Assembly: GCA_036873135.1 (NCBI GenBank)
Contig: JAPTYO010000017.1
Location: 5,084,001 to 5,148,000 of the forward strand
DNA: 64,000 nucleotides
Reading direction: 5' to 3'
Source: Clarkia xantiana subsp. parviflora
Lineage: Eukaryota > Streptophyta > Magnoliopsida > Myrtales > Onagraceae
Position numbers and translations under genes: made by a program
In this document: piece by piece, positions 48,000 through 57,951 of the stretch
Layout of the letters: each line of letters begins with the position of its first letter
How positions within the stretch are numbered: position 1 is the first letter of the stretch
Notes under the pieces: model-generated
Database searches by the model: none
Seen by the model: the letters and a program-made list of their open reading frames with translations, nothing else
What the model was told of the DNA's origin: nothing

Positions 48000-48440
48000 T
48001 TGTCGACATGTATATACATACATGGAAAAACTTAGAAAATATTCTCCCCTTTTCAACATCCATCCTTGTTAACATGTATGTACGTACATGGAAACACTTA
48101 GAAAATATTCCTCACTTGTCGACATGCATCCTTGTCGACATATATGTACGTACATGGAAATACTTAGAAAATATTATTCACTTGTCGACATGCATCCTTG
48201 TCGACATGTATGTACGTACATGGAAATACTTAGAAAATATTCTTCACTTGTCGACATGCATCCTTGTCGACATGTATGTACGTACATGGAAATACTTAGA
48301 AAATATTCTTCACTTGTCGACATCCATCCTTGTCGACGTGTAGGTACGTACATGGAAACACTTAGGAAATATTCATTGATTGTCGACATCCATCTTTGTC
48401 GACATGTAGGTACGTACATGGAAATACTTAGAAAATATTC
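48000..48440. repeat. 66-bp tandem array in element E
   Basis: Seven copies, marked by the CATGGAAA start at 48,021, 48,087, 48,153, 48,219, 48,285, 48,351 and 48,417. Each unit contains TTGTCGACAT twice, the palindrome TGTACGTACA and CTTAGAAAATATTC. Because 66 is a multiple of 3, several frames stay open and give 22-residue periodic peptides on both strands. I treat these as by-products. Confidence 0.92.
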
Positions 48441-49176
48441 TTGACACCTAGCATCTCATTATGTGTTGACTGTTGACAGCTGTATGCTCATGCTTGTATG
48501 TACGTGCTTGTATGTGCGCACATGCCCCCACACTTAGAATCTTTTCTCTATCCCTGGCTATATACGCTGTATCCATATGCTTAATGTAAACACAGGTTGT
48601 ATGCCAACGCCTTGTTGTATGCTAACACTTGGTAATATGCTGACACATAATAGCATGCTGACAGCTTGCAATATGCTGACTGTCATCCTGAGCAAAATAC
48701 TTAGAAAATATTTCGCCCTTGTAATCACTTATGCTGCGTGTATGAGCTTGATGTCGACATGTAAGGTTGATGTGTTGAAGAAATATCCCCCCTTGCATGA
48801 TGCTTGTTACTTGTTGCGCGAAGACTAACGAGTTTTGTACGTACATAGTTGTCTCACATGGAGCGTCCATTGCATAAATGTCTGCATAAATGTTGATGCG
48901 TGTTTGCGCACTGATTGGATTGTTGGTTGCATTTTCCAAGATGTCAGATCTTTCTATCTTCTTGTCAGATTTAATCTTCCCACAACTGTTATCATGAGCA
49001 AGTCTACTATTTCCATTATGCGAGTAACTCTGTGTTCGGATGTCGACATGGTTGAGCAGCTAAATAATACGCTAAGTGTAGATGTTGATGTCCTTCTAAA
49101 GATTGGGTATTGTTGATGATCTTTATGACTTGTATCATGTTGTTACGTAGGTCGGATTGATGGAAAAAGCTCGTCT
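48441..49176. other. Repeat-derived non-coding stretch of element E
   Basis: Carries degenerate relatives of the 66-bp unit (CTTAGAAAATATTTCGCCCTTG at about 48,700) and short TATGCTGACA-type repeats (48,600-48,690). No gene recognised. Confidence 0.5.
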
Positions 49177-49690
49177 TTGCAGATAGCCAATATATACAGT
49201 AATCCGCTTGTTGGAAGGAATGTCCGTACAATTGCCCCCGCTACTCTGGAGTATCTACACATGGTCGCGGTAAAGGACTTGTCAGTAAGGAACCTCCTTG
49301 TATCTTCTTTGAACTTGTTAATTTTCCAAGTTGTTGCTTTCATGTTGTTGAACGCGTGGTTGCAGTTCCTGGCTTTAGCACAATTCTCAAAAGATCCGAC
49401 GCAGGGGCGCGTTCCTCGAGCGATTCTAAGTTCTTTATGCCGAGTAAGACCGTGCTAACTCCTTCTTGCGATAAAGAGAATAGAGTTGAGGGTCGTGCGA
49501 TGGTGCCTTCTGCCCCCGGTCGAGGGATCGGCCCAAGGAGGAGCGTTCCTCCCATTGAGGTAAGCGTTGTTTACTTCTTCACACTTGAAACTTGATTTTG
49601 AAGACGGCTGATTTTGATGCGCGTATTGCTGATTGTCGTGCTTATGTTGAAGAGCTATGTAGTATTGAAGTTAAAGCGAACATCCTTGCC
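49177..49690 (+). pseudogene. Remnant of an antisense gene in element E
   Basis: A frame at about 49,380-49,560 encodes a Ser/Pro/Arg-rich stretch (KRSDAGARSSSDSK) and ends in a canonical donor CATTGAG|GTAAGC. A following piece at about 49,600-49,660 reads KTADFDARIADCRAYVEEL. These resemble the basic linker (RRSDSEAGASA) and the C-terminal coiled coil (FTADYSARLTQEMNQFGEYL) of the antisense gene in D, in the same order and strand. The domain corresponding to the D N-terminal third is not seen. It is probably dead. Confidence 0.5.
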
Positions 49691-51370
49691 GTATCTTTTG
49701 TGCGGATGACGACATTGCCTTTAATGTTGACATTATGAACTCTTTGCCATAGATCCTTGGAGATGATGCTATCTCTTGGTTGGTGTTAGGTTGTCTGTTT
49801 CCAACATGTTGAACCCTTTGTGAATGGGTTGATGTTGTTTTGAGGTTTTCGATAAATCTTTGTTTACGCCTTTGCTTGCATGGTATTTCATCACTTGGAC
49901 CTGTTTTCAATAATAATAAACATGTGATAACTTGTTAGTAATATCTCATACCCGTATGTATTGGACTTGCATGATATGATTGAACTCCTTGTTGTGATGG
50001 ATAGAACATACGATGTTGCGACTTGCGCATTGTAGGGTGTTATGTACACTTGGTACTTGTAGCATTGCAGGTAGTAATGTACTTGGCACTTGGCCTTTGA
50101 TATGTAGCAGTGTCGTCTTGGCGAAGCAATACTTAAGTTTATACCATCTCTTAGTTCCACTCTAAGGCGACGTTGTTGCAAGATATTTCTTGCTTATTTT
50201 GCTGTTTTTGCGTTAAATGCTAAAGAGCAAGATAACGCTATACAAGACTCATCTTGTAAGTTTGATGAGTTTTGTACAAGGTTTGCTTTAAAAAGCGTAT
50301 AACATGAAGCTATCGTTTTTCAGGCCTAAGTCTTCATGGTGTATGAACCCTTAGGAGAGTATGCATACTTTTAGTGTGTGGGGTTGCCGTCTAACAAGAG
50401 GACTTCCGCCACGGTGGGGTGATCAGTCCCATCATTGCTTTTGCTGAATCCTGTTTCTATTCAGGGAATGGCTATGAACATGAGGATTTGCTTCTAAGAG
50501 CATTTCGCAGCATGCTAATTTTTAGAAGTAAACATGGGGTTTGCCCTTATAAATAGCATACCACAGCATGCTACTTTTGATAGTAAATCTTGGTGTTTAT
50601 CCAATATATTGCTTGTTGTTGACGCCTTTGGAATAGTCGTCACTTTGAGTAGAGAATTTTATAAGTCCCTTTTTGTAGATAACCCGCAAGTTGTCATCGC
50701 CACATATAAGTTGACTGTGCACATAGCGTGATGGCTTTGTGTTGTCGACATCTTCTTGATATAGCGGCTGTTATGGATGGAGAAATAAACTCCCTGTTGG
50801 TGTAGATAATAGATATGTTGGCGTTGTATGCCATAAATCCCTCCTTGAACATAATGCTTAGCTTGTATTGTTGAAGGAGATATTATGTGCATAGGTTACT
50901 ACTTGGCATAATTCCCATGTAGTAATCATAGTGTAGTATGTACCTACGAACAGAGTTGCTCTTTGTTAGATAGTTGCAATGTTTATAAGTTTGCAAAAAT
51001 ATGGAGTTATGAAATTTTCTTTTTAGTAATGCATATAATAGATAAAGTAAAGGAGTCTGATACGAGGCCTCCTTGTTTGTGCAGGAAACTTCCCTAAGTG
51101 CGGACGCGATAGGTGCGGATCATGACAGGTGCGCATATGTTGGGAGCGTAGCTTTTCCAAGTATCACCCGCTATATGTAATTGTGAATATGTCTGTATGA
51201 ACAGCGACGCATTATTGTATGCGTCCTCTAGTTGATACGCGTTGATACCTCCTTAGCATGATGTACATGCCTATGTATGATCATTGCTTGGTGTTTCCTT
51301 CTTAGGAGAATGGTACCGCGTGTTCTTGCAATCATTTGTTTCTTCATTTTGGTGGAATGCCGAGCACTTG
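49691..51370. other. Non-coding interior of element E
   Basis: No recognisable gene. A segment at about 50,880-50,990 (TATGTGCATAGGTTACTACTTGG ... TGTACCTACGAA) recurs in altered form at about 52,335-52,440. Where gypsy pol should lie there is only this sequence. Confidence 0.5.
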
Positions 51371-51805
51371 TCAGCTTGGTGCCCCCCAAGTCGCTTGGCA
51401 GTCGTACCGCTGTTTCCTGATGGTTTCTATTACTTCATCTTTTGACAGTGATGCGCCTACACGGACCATCCTTTCTGGCTCATCTATCTTGATTTCTTGT
51501 AACGCTTCAACAAGAGCAGGACGTGCATGGTCTACCCTTGGGTTTTCATCAATGACGGGAATTTTGCTATTGTTTGTCTTAACATTATGTTGAAGTGCAA
51601 CCTTGTAGCAGTCTTTTGATAGCTGCTGATCTCCCTTTATTTCACCAATTTCTGCCTTTGTTGGTAACTTGATCTTTTGGTGTGATGTTGACGCTATCAT
51701 ACCCCACTTGTTCATGGTAGTATACCCTAGGATTCCTTTATATGCGACAAGCTTTTGAACAGAACGCCTATTTGGAGTTTTCGCTCTCCTTCTCCTATCG
51801 CGCAT
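51371..51805 (-). pseudogene. Protease C-terminus and pre-RT fragment of element E
   Basis: The - strand frame reads YKGILGYTTMNKWG, HQKIKLPT and GEIKGDQQLSKDCY, matching the protease end in D (YNGILGRTTIN, HQKLKYIT, GEVLGDQRTARQCY). It continues into IDEPERMVRVGASLSKDEVIETI, the conserved link between protease and RT in gypsy elements. The RT itself does not follow. The catalytic DGGSS part is missing. So E descends from a pol-bearing element. Confidence 0.75.
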
Positions 51806-52590
51806 TGCGCGGTGTTGAATTTAATGTGCTGGTTTTGCGATGTATGCTTCATGTGTTCACTTTCAAGGGGCCTGGGTTTATTTGATGTGTTTCTTCATAC
51901 ACTTGTGACTCTTCCCGAAGTTGTGTCTGTGTGACGATTGTGCACATGGTTGAGAGATGTTATACTGGTGGAATCCTCATCTTCTCCTTTGTTTTGTCCG
52001 AAGATTAGGTTTCGCTGTCGGCGTACGTTTTGAGTGGTACGATCCTTCTTGTGTTCTTGACAAGGGTAAACTTGCTGGATGTTGGAAATAATTTTCTAAC
52101 TCTTTTCTCGTGATGGGTTTGGCACAGGCGTGCGTATAACATAGGAGCGTATCCTGAATTCCTATCTTCCACAATGTTGATGACGTTGTCACTTGGGTAA
52201 TGCCCCCGTCTTATTTATTATTGCAACGCGATTTTTAGTCTTGTGCATATAGAATGCTTGAGGCTCCGTTGCATGGGGGATGTTGTTTGACCTAAGCTGT
52301 TTGTTGTTCATAGTGCGATAGCTTGTGTTGTTGACGCAATTAATATGTGCGTAGTTGTTACTTGGCGTTATTCCCAGGTAGTATGCATGATATAGTAATG
52401 TACCTACGAAAGTAGATTTAACCTTTATTAGATATTTGGAGTTCGTACAACGGATTACAGGAAGGCGTCTACTGATCGCTACTTTTGAAAAGTACTAAGT
52501 CAAATAAACATAAGTTGTACTTAATCTAAGAAGACTTAAAGTAGATATGCAAAAATGGAGATAAAGGGATTGATGATGTGTTTGATGTCT
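51806..52590. other. Interval between protease and gag remnants of E
   Basis: No gene. It includes the second copy of the dispersed repeat (about 52,335-52,440) and short frames without similarity to anything I recognise. Confidence 0.45.
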
Positions 52591-54262
52591 TCACAGGTGA
52601 TTTGTCGGCAAGATGATTCTGCCACGTGCCACATAGTTCCTCAGTGCATCTAGCGTGTTGAGCTCTTCAATCTCCACCATTGTGGATGAACAAATGTTGG
52701 TGTTATGTCCCCCAGTTTTATGGTGCTTGCATCGTTCTTCAACGTTCTTGCCAAGGAAGGCAGTCATTGGCTCCAGTGGTCGGTGAAGTTTGTTTTCCGG
52801 GAGTTTGATATTTGTTTCCTCCACCTTCATGCTCAAAGGATTGTATAAGTCATCATAATTGGTTCCATGAGTGACGTTGTTTTATCGGCGCTTGGCGATA
52901 GGTGGATTATCATTCGCCTTTTCTTTTCCTTTGCCTTTTCCTGAAGACTTCACATGAGACTTATTTTGATGCTTATTGCCTTGATCGATATACTTCTTCA
53001 TTTCTCCTTTTAAGATTAAGTTGTTTACATGAAACCTTAATCCAACACAGCTTTCCGTCTTGTGGCCATACACTTCGTGATTTTCACACCATTTGCTTTC
53101 ATCTTTTCCTAATGGGCCTTTGCGGAAATTGGACGGCTTTTTCCACAGCTTGGTCTTCTTTATCTCTTTCAAGATGACGGACAGCGGTGTGTTCAATGGA
53201 ACACATTTGGCGAGATTGGTGTTTTTGAGCCTTTGGACGTCTGACTGGAATGGCCTCTTTTGTTGCTGTTGTCTCTTTTCCCAGGAAGCGTCTATCTTTT
53301 CTTCAATTATTGCCTTCAAGGTTCTTGTTGTAAGTCCCGTGATTGGGGCATCATCGTCATTAACAGGTTTTTTCCGTCCCTCCTTGTGACGGATGTCAGC
53401 ATCGTCTTGGCTTGTTCTCGTGGAAAAACCTTGTATATTTTTGAGCGGGAGGTTGGAGGTTTTTTCCATGCCCCTTCTTGGTGTTGTGCTATCACATACG
53501 AGTTGTATGAGCGTGCAGCTCCTTGCATTGGTTGTCGGTACTGGAAGGTACCTTCCGTGTATTGCCCCCCTATTCTTTGGTGCGGAGTGTCTTGATGAAT
53601 TGTGACTCGGGACTTTGTTTTGTCTCCTTGACTTGTCCGTTGATTGGAGGCAGAGGTGGTGGTGGCGGGGCATATCCTTGGTTCCTTAACATTTTTCAGA
53701 ATGCAAGCAGCTCTTCGAGCGTGGTCATCATGGTGGGAGTGACAGGTGATGGCGGGTTGACACCTTCGTATTGGAGGACTCCTTGGTCGTACTGTGCGAA
53801 GGATGCACTTCTTGTTGTCATGAAGAAGGCATTGGATGTGGCAACAGGCATGTGGGAGGATCCATGTCGACTTCTTGTCGGCTTCTGCGTGGTTATGACC
53901 AAGGTGTCGTGGTGCGTAATGTGCTCTTTGTCCTTTGATGAAAAACCAATGACATCTTCCAAGGCGGCATCCTTTATGTCGACATACTCCATGTTGGTAT
54001 CATGGAACCTGTGCATTGTCTTTGCAACGTACACTTCTTGCTTGTGCGACTTCTCGCTTTCAATATCAAAGTCTCCATGGATCATATGTACGTTTGCCAT
54101 CTTTTCCGGATAGGATGCAATGTATGATGTATTCTGGACTTTAAGGCCATCCTGTGCAGAAGGCACGCTGCTTGTTGGCATGGAGGATGCAGCGAACATG
54201 TCTTTATGCACGTGCAAATGATCCTGCTGACTTGTTGCCTGCTTCTGTTTGTTGGCCGGCAT
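52591..54262 (-). pseudogene. Rearranged gag of element E
   Basis: On the - strand, first a frame 54,262-53,696 carrying VHMIHGDF and FSSKDKEHITHHDTLVIT, which in D lies after the zinc motif and before the protease. Then 53,673-52,882 with PLSVILKEIKKTKLWKKP and zinc-type WCENHEVYGHKTESC, which in D lies before it. Then 52,836-52,591 with RCKHHKTGGHNTNIC, like the second zinc-type motif of D. The gag core (YNGKGDP block in D) is missing. The order is shuffled relative to D, and several frame changes occur. Confidence 0.7.
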
Positions 54263-54535
54263 CCCGTATGGGAACTCTTCATTGATCCCCGTCCTTCGCT
54301 CGAACTCTTGTGCTGATGCATTATTCTAAATTTCGGGACCGTGCTGTGCGGAAGGCACGTTTGCGGTTGGCACGAATGAGGCGGTAGACCCTGCATCTGG
54401 AATCTGAGAACGTCCTGGTTGGTTTCTTGTTGGCTTCGGCTTTGGCTTGCTTGTCCCCGCCTTCTTCGTTTGTCTTCTTGTCATAGCTCGCGGTATGGAA
54501 TGGCTTTTTGTTTGAATCACACTGACGACGCCAAA
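54263..54535 (-). other. Gag N-terminus and primer-binding side of E
   Basis: A low-complexity frame (Lys/Pro/Thr-rich) resembles the N-terminal part of the D gag in composition. The PBS side reads TTTGGCGTCGTCAGTG on the - strand next to the inner LTR (about 54,522-54,535), comparable to TTGGCGCCGTCTG in D. Confidence 0.5.
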
Positions 54536-55124
54536 TGTTATGTTCGCTTCCACCTGGGTAGCTTCGGGCTTCTCTTTTCAAGAACGGGCTCGGGATGTAT
54601 GTATAAGGACGGGAACGCCGCGATCCATAAAACACAATCCTTGAGCTAAACTTCCAATCCTCGGCCTCGAACTCTCGACCTTCGGATACTGCATGAGGGG
54701 CAGAAACCAGCGTGGGAGGGGGGAATGCTGGTTGGGCCCACTCCGACGCTCAAGTTAGAACTTCTAGAGAGAGAAAGCCTTAGAGAGAAGTCAGAGCATC
54801 CAAAGTCAAAAAATGAAGGAGTTGTCTAGAATGGGAGACCTAGGCCCCTATTCATAGGGAACCTAAGGATCATGCCCAGTTTTGAACTACTTGATGTCGG
54901 TATGTAGGGAGACGTATACTATCATCAAGGTGGACTATGCATGCACCGATTTCTCGCACTTGGCAAAATAATCGGGGTTAGCGTACAAAGAAAGTTGGAA
55001 ATCCGGACCTACACGGATAGTTTTAGACTTGGGTGTCCACGAAAGGGTTTTTTTTTACGGGTTTCGGGATATTTTACGAGGTCCGAAATGTAAATACGAA
55101 CCCGAATTGGACAGATATCTAACA
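54536..55124 (-). repeat. Inner, diverged LTR of element E
   Basis: 589 bp, TGTTATGTTCGCTTCC ... ATATCTAACA. It differs from both outer LTRs at many sites where those two agree (for example ATGTATGTATAAGGACGGGAACG here, ATGTGTGTACAGGGACGGGTAC in the outer pair). It is therefore an older or different family member. Confidence 0.85.
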
Positions 55125-55204
55125 CCCCCGTCTTCTTTGGTCGTCTTCTTGTCATAGCTTGCGGTATGGAACGCCTTTTTGTTCGAATCACGCTGACGGC
55201 CAAA
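55125..55204 (-). repeat. 80-bp duplicate of the E leader between two LTRs
   Basis: GTCTTCTTGTCATAGCTTGCGGTATGGAA and GAATCACGCTGACGGCCAAA repeat, with changes, the 80 bp left of the inner LTR (54,456-54,535). It is the expected leader of the right outer LTR, cut off by the inner LTR. Confidence 0.82.
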
Positions 55205-55877
55205 TGTTAAGTCTGCTTCCACTTGGGTAGCTTCGGGCTTCTTTTCCAAGAACGGGCTCCGGATGTGTGTACAGGGACGGGTACGCCGCGATCCTTGAAA
55301 CACGATCCTCGAACTTAATCTTCAACTTCCTCGAACTTAGTCTCGAAATCCAGATCCTGTACAAGGGGCAGTAACCAGCGTGGGAGAGGGGGGGATGCTG
55401 GTTGGGCCCTCTCCAATGCTCAAGTCAAAATCTTCTAGAGAGAGAAAGCCTTTTAGAGAGAAGTCAGAGCATCCAAAGTCCAAAACGAGGGAGTTGAATA
55501 AAATGGGAGACCTAAGCCCCTATTTATAGGGAACCTAAGGATCATGCCCAGTTTTGAATGGCTTGATGTCGGTATGAAGGAAAACGTATACCGTCATCAA
55601 GGTGGACTATGCGTACACTGACTTCTCGCATTTGGCAAAATAATCGGGATAAGCGCGCGGAGAACGTCGGTAATCCGGACCTACCCGGATTGTTTAGCAA
55701 TCCGGGTCGGGTCCGGATTGCCTTGTGGCAATCCGGAAGTCCCCCGGTCCAGGTACTGCGCGTATTCCAGACCGTTTTTGGACTTGGGTGTCCGCGGAAG
55801 AGTTCTTTTACGGGTTTTGGAGTATTTTGCGAGGCCCGAAATGTAAATACGAACCCGAATTGGACAGATATCTAACA
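55205..55877 (-). repeat. 5' (right outer) LTR of element E
   Basis: 673 bp, the longest of the three. It alone keeps two hairpin-forming stretches, CCGGATTG-TTTAG-CAATCCGG and TCCGGATTGCC-TTGT-GGCAATCCGGA (about 55,676-55,738). Confidence 0.88.
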
Positions 55878-55882
55878 CCATT

Positions 55883-57060
55883 GGATTTACTATGAAAATG
55901 TCCCCATCTTCATTTACCATTTTATTCACTTGTGTTGCTGCCAAAAATCTCCCACTCGAAGTAATTGGGACCTGACTATCATCGTTATCTTGCTCCAATT
56001 CGATCAAGACTATGTCTGTTTTGATTTCACCAAGCGTTGATAATTCATCCTCATGTCATGTAACGCCTCATGTTCGACCACGGCACCATAATCACAAGCT
56101 AATTTAAACATGTATCCTTTAAGAGAAGTTACCAGACTCTCGGTTCAAATAATTGCTTAATGCGCAAGTTAATGTCCTATGATGATAAGATTTAACTCGT
56201 TATCATTCCTTTTAACTCTTATGGCGTCTTGTTTTAACCGATATAATTGATGAAGTGCTTTATCAATATGAATGTGTTGCCAAACTTCTCGTCAAGGCAG
56301 TTATTGGGAGGGCCGTTTTGGCGATGTCATCCTTTTCATTGGCTAATTCATCTCAAAGAGTTATCCATCTTTGAACTGTGCATTGAGCTTCGCCTTATGC
56401 GTCAGTTTATACTTTGCGAGTTCGTGGTAGTTTGTGAAGCATACCTCTCATCATCGCGCAAGTATAGAATCACTTATTCCCAAGGGGAGGCAAATGAAAA
56501 TTCAACATTCATTCATTAAAAAACTTCATTAATAAATCCGTACTTTGAAAACGATGTGTTCCATCTTTCGAGGTACACGCGCGTGTGGCACCTATACCAA
56601 GTTTGACCCATGCTATAAATCGTTTCGTTTCCAAAATTCAACTTAACTTAATCCAATCAGTATCAAACATGTTCATCATTACGGAATTTGTTATATAATG
56701 GAGTACTTACAAATAAGAAAGATTTTAAATTTGAATTTAAAAGCAATGCATCGGACAACAATAATGAGATCAAACATCTCGGTGAAGATGGATAATTAAT
56801 ACTCTGTTCAAGAATTTGTTACATGCTTAAAGTAAATAGTTTCTTTATCCCTATGGAACTTATTTTCGATGAGTATCATAAACTGGAAATTTAAGAAAGT
56901 TTCTGGCAAGTAAAGATAAAATCTGTCGTTTAATCTTTATTGTTCCGGGGCACCCTCCTTCAGGTTCGCATTTGATCTGCTTCTCGATTTTGTAATTCAA
57001 AAAGGGTCATTTGAATTACTCTCGAGTAAGAAGAATCCAAGGAGAATTTATGAATTTCAT
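55883..57060 (-). other. Copia C gag-RT spacer, right segment
   Basis: Matches the spacer of Copia A, for example TACACGCGCGTG and GAACACATCGTTTT blocks (rc) near 56,550-56,590. No protease or integrase signature. The + strand frame 56,247-56,519 does not resemble a gene. Confidence 0.65.
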
Positions 57061-57951
57061 CATTATTTCTCAGTGAGTACCTTGGGAGGATTGGTACAGG
57101 TAGCAGCCAGGTGGCCTTTTACACCACACCTGAAACACGTCGAGATTCCTCTCTACGTGTTTATTTTGCTTGCCTTTTATTGCCACCGGATTGCTTGCGT
57201 TTGAACTTTCTCTGAGGCTTTGGAGCTATTGACTTGTCAGCCTTAATTTGGACACCTTTGCCTTTTCTCTTGCGCTTCCCCCTTTGCTCAACTGGTGTAG
57301 AGGATGCTATGTGCATTTCCATCCTAGGCTTTTCAACACTGAGTCTTCCAGCTCGAGATGAACTCGCACTTTCTCGAGTTATCGAGTTGAGTGGCATGGG
57401 TAATGTGCTTTTTCATGCTATTCCAAGAGTCACGCAAAGAACGAATCACACATTGTACTTTCTGTTCCTCAGACAGGTTCTCTCCCGCCTCATTGAGTTC
57501 AGCAAGCATATTAGACATATGCCTAATGTGCTCCTTCATCGTATTCTTAGGATTCATCCTTCATCGTATGCTTAGGATTCATCTTGTAGGAGTCTAAATC
57601 GATGTTTAAAGACCGCTTCTGGGCTGAGGTGTATACACCAAACCCTGCCTTAAGACCATCCCACAGGTTCATGGCAGACTCTAAGTGATCATACCCATAG
57701 AGTATGTCATCCTCCAGCATCGACAACAAGGCAGAACGGATTTCCTGATCCTTAGCATCCCATTCATCATGGAATGCCTTCTGATCATCCGTGAGGTCTC
57801 CCTCCGGTCTGGCATGTTTTTGTAGTCAAGTGCTCCAAACATTTCATTTCAGTAACTACCATCTTGGCACGCTTGTTCCAGATCTTGTAATTATTGCTGT
57901 TCAGTCTAATCCCCTATTCATTTGGGAGATGACATTGCTGATCGCATCCAT
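57061..57951 (-). pseudogene. Gag of Copia C (UBN2-type with zinc knuckle), broken
   Basis: Start ATG at 57,949-57,951 (MDAISNVISQMNRG). After frame changes the sequence reads LNSNNYKIWNKRAKM, LEDDILYGYDHLESAMNLWDGLKAGFG and MLAELNEAGENLSEEQKVQCVIRSL, classic Copia gag. A CCHC knuckle C-F-R-C-G-V-K-G-H-L-A-A-T-C is visible at about 57,100-57,140. A short tandem duplication at 57,538-57,580 (CTTCATCGTATTCTTAGGATT / CTTCATCGTATGCTTAGGATT) adds a break. It differs strongly from the gag of A and B. Confidence 0.87.

Larger units (their letters stand above)
46112..55877 (-). mobile_element. Gypsy-type element E, 9.8 kb, with three LTR copies
   Basis: Outer LTRs 46,112-46,724 and 55,205-55,877 (TGTTAAGTCTGCTTCC ... 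ATATCTAACA) are flanked by a perfect CCATT duplication (46,107-46,111 and 55,878-55,882). A third, more diverged LTR lies at 54,536-55,124, separated from the right one by 80 bp of PBS-proximal leader. Gag, protease and a short pre-RT stretch remain on the - strand. RT, RNase H and integrase are absent. An antisense-gene remnant and a tandem array occupy the 3' half, as in D. Confidence 0.85.

Noticed and set aside
47987..48440. Possible CRISPR-like regular spacing
   Set aside because: Units are directly adjacent without unique spacers and the context is a plant retrotransposon.
48088..48444. Repetitive 118-codon frames with 22-residue units
   Set aside because: A by-product of a 66-bp tandem array; several frames and both strands are open alike.
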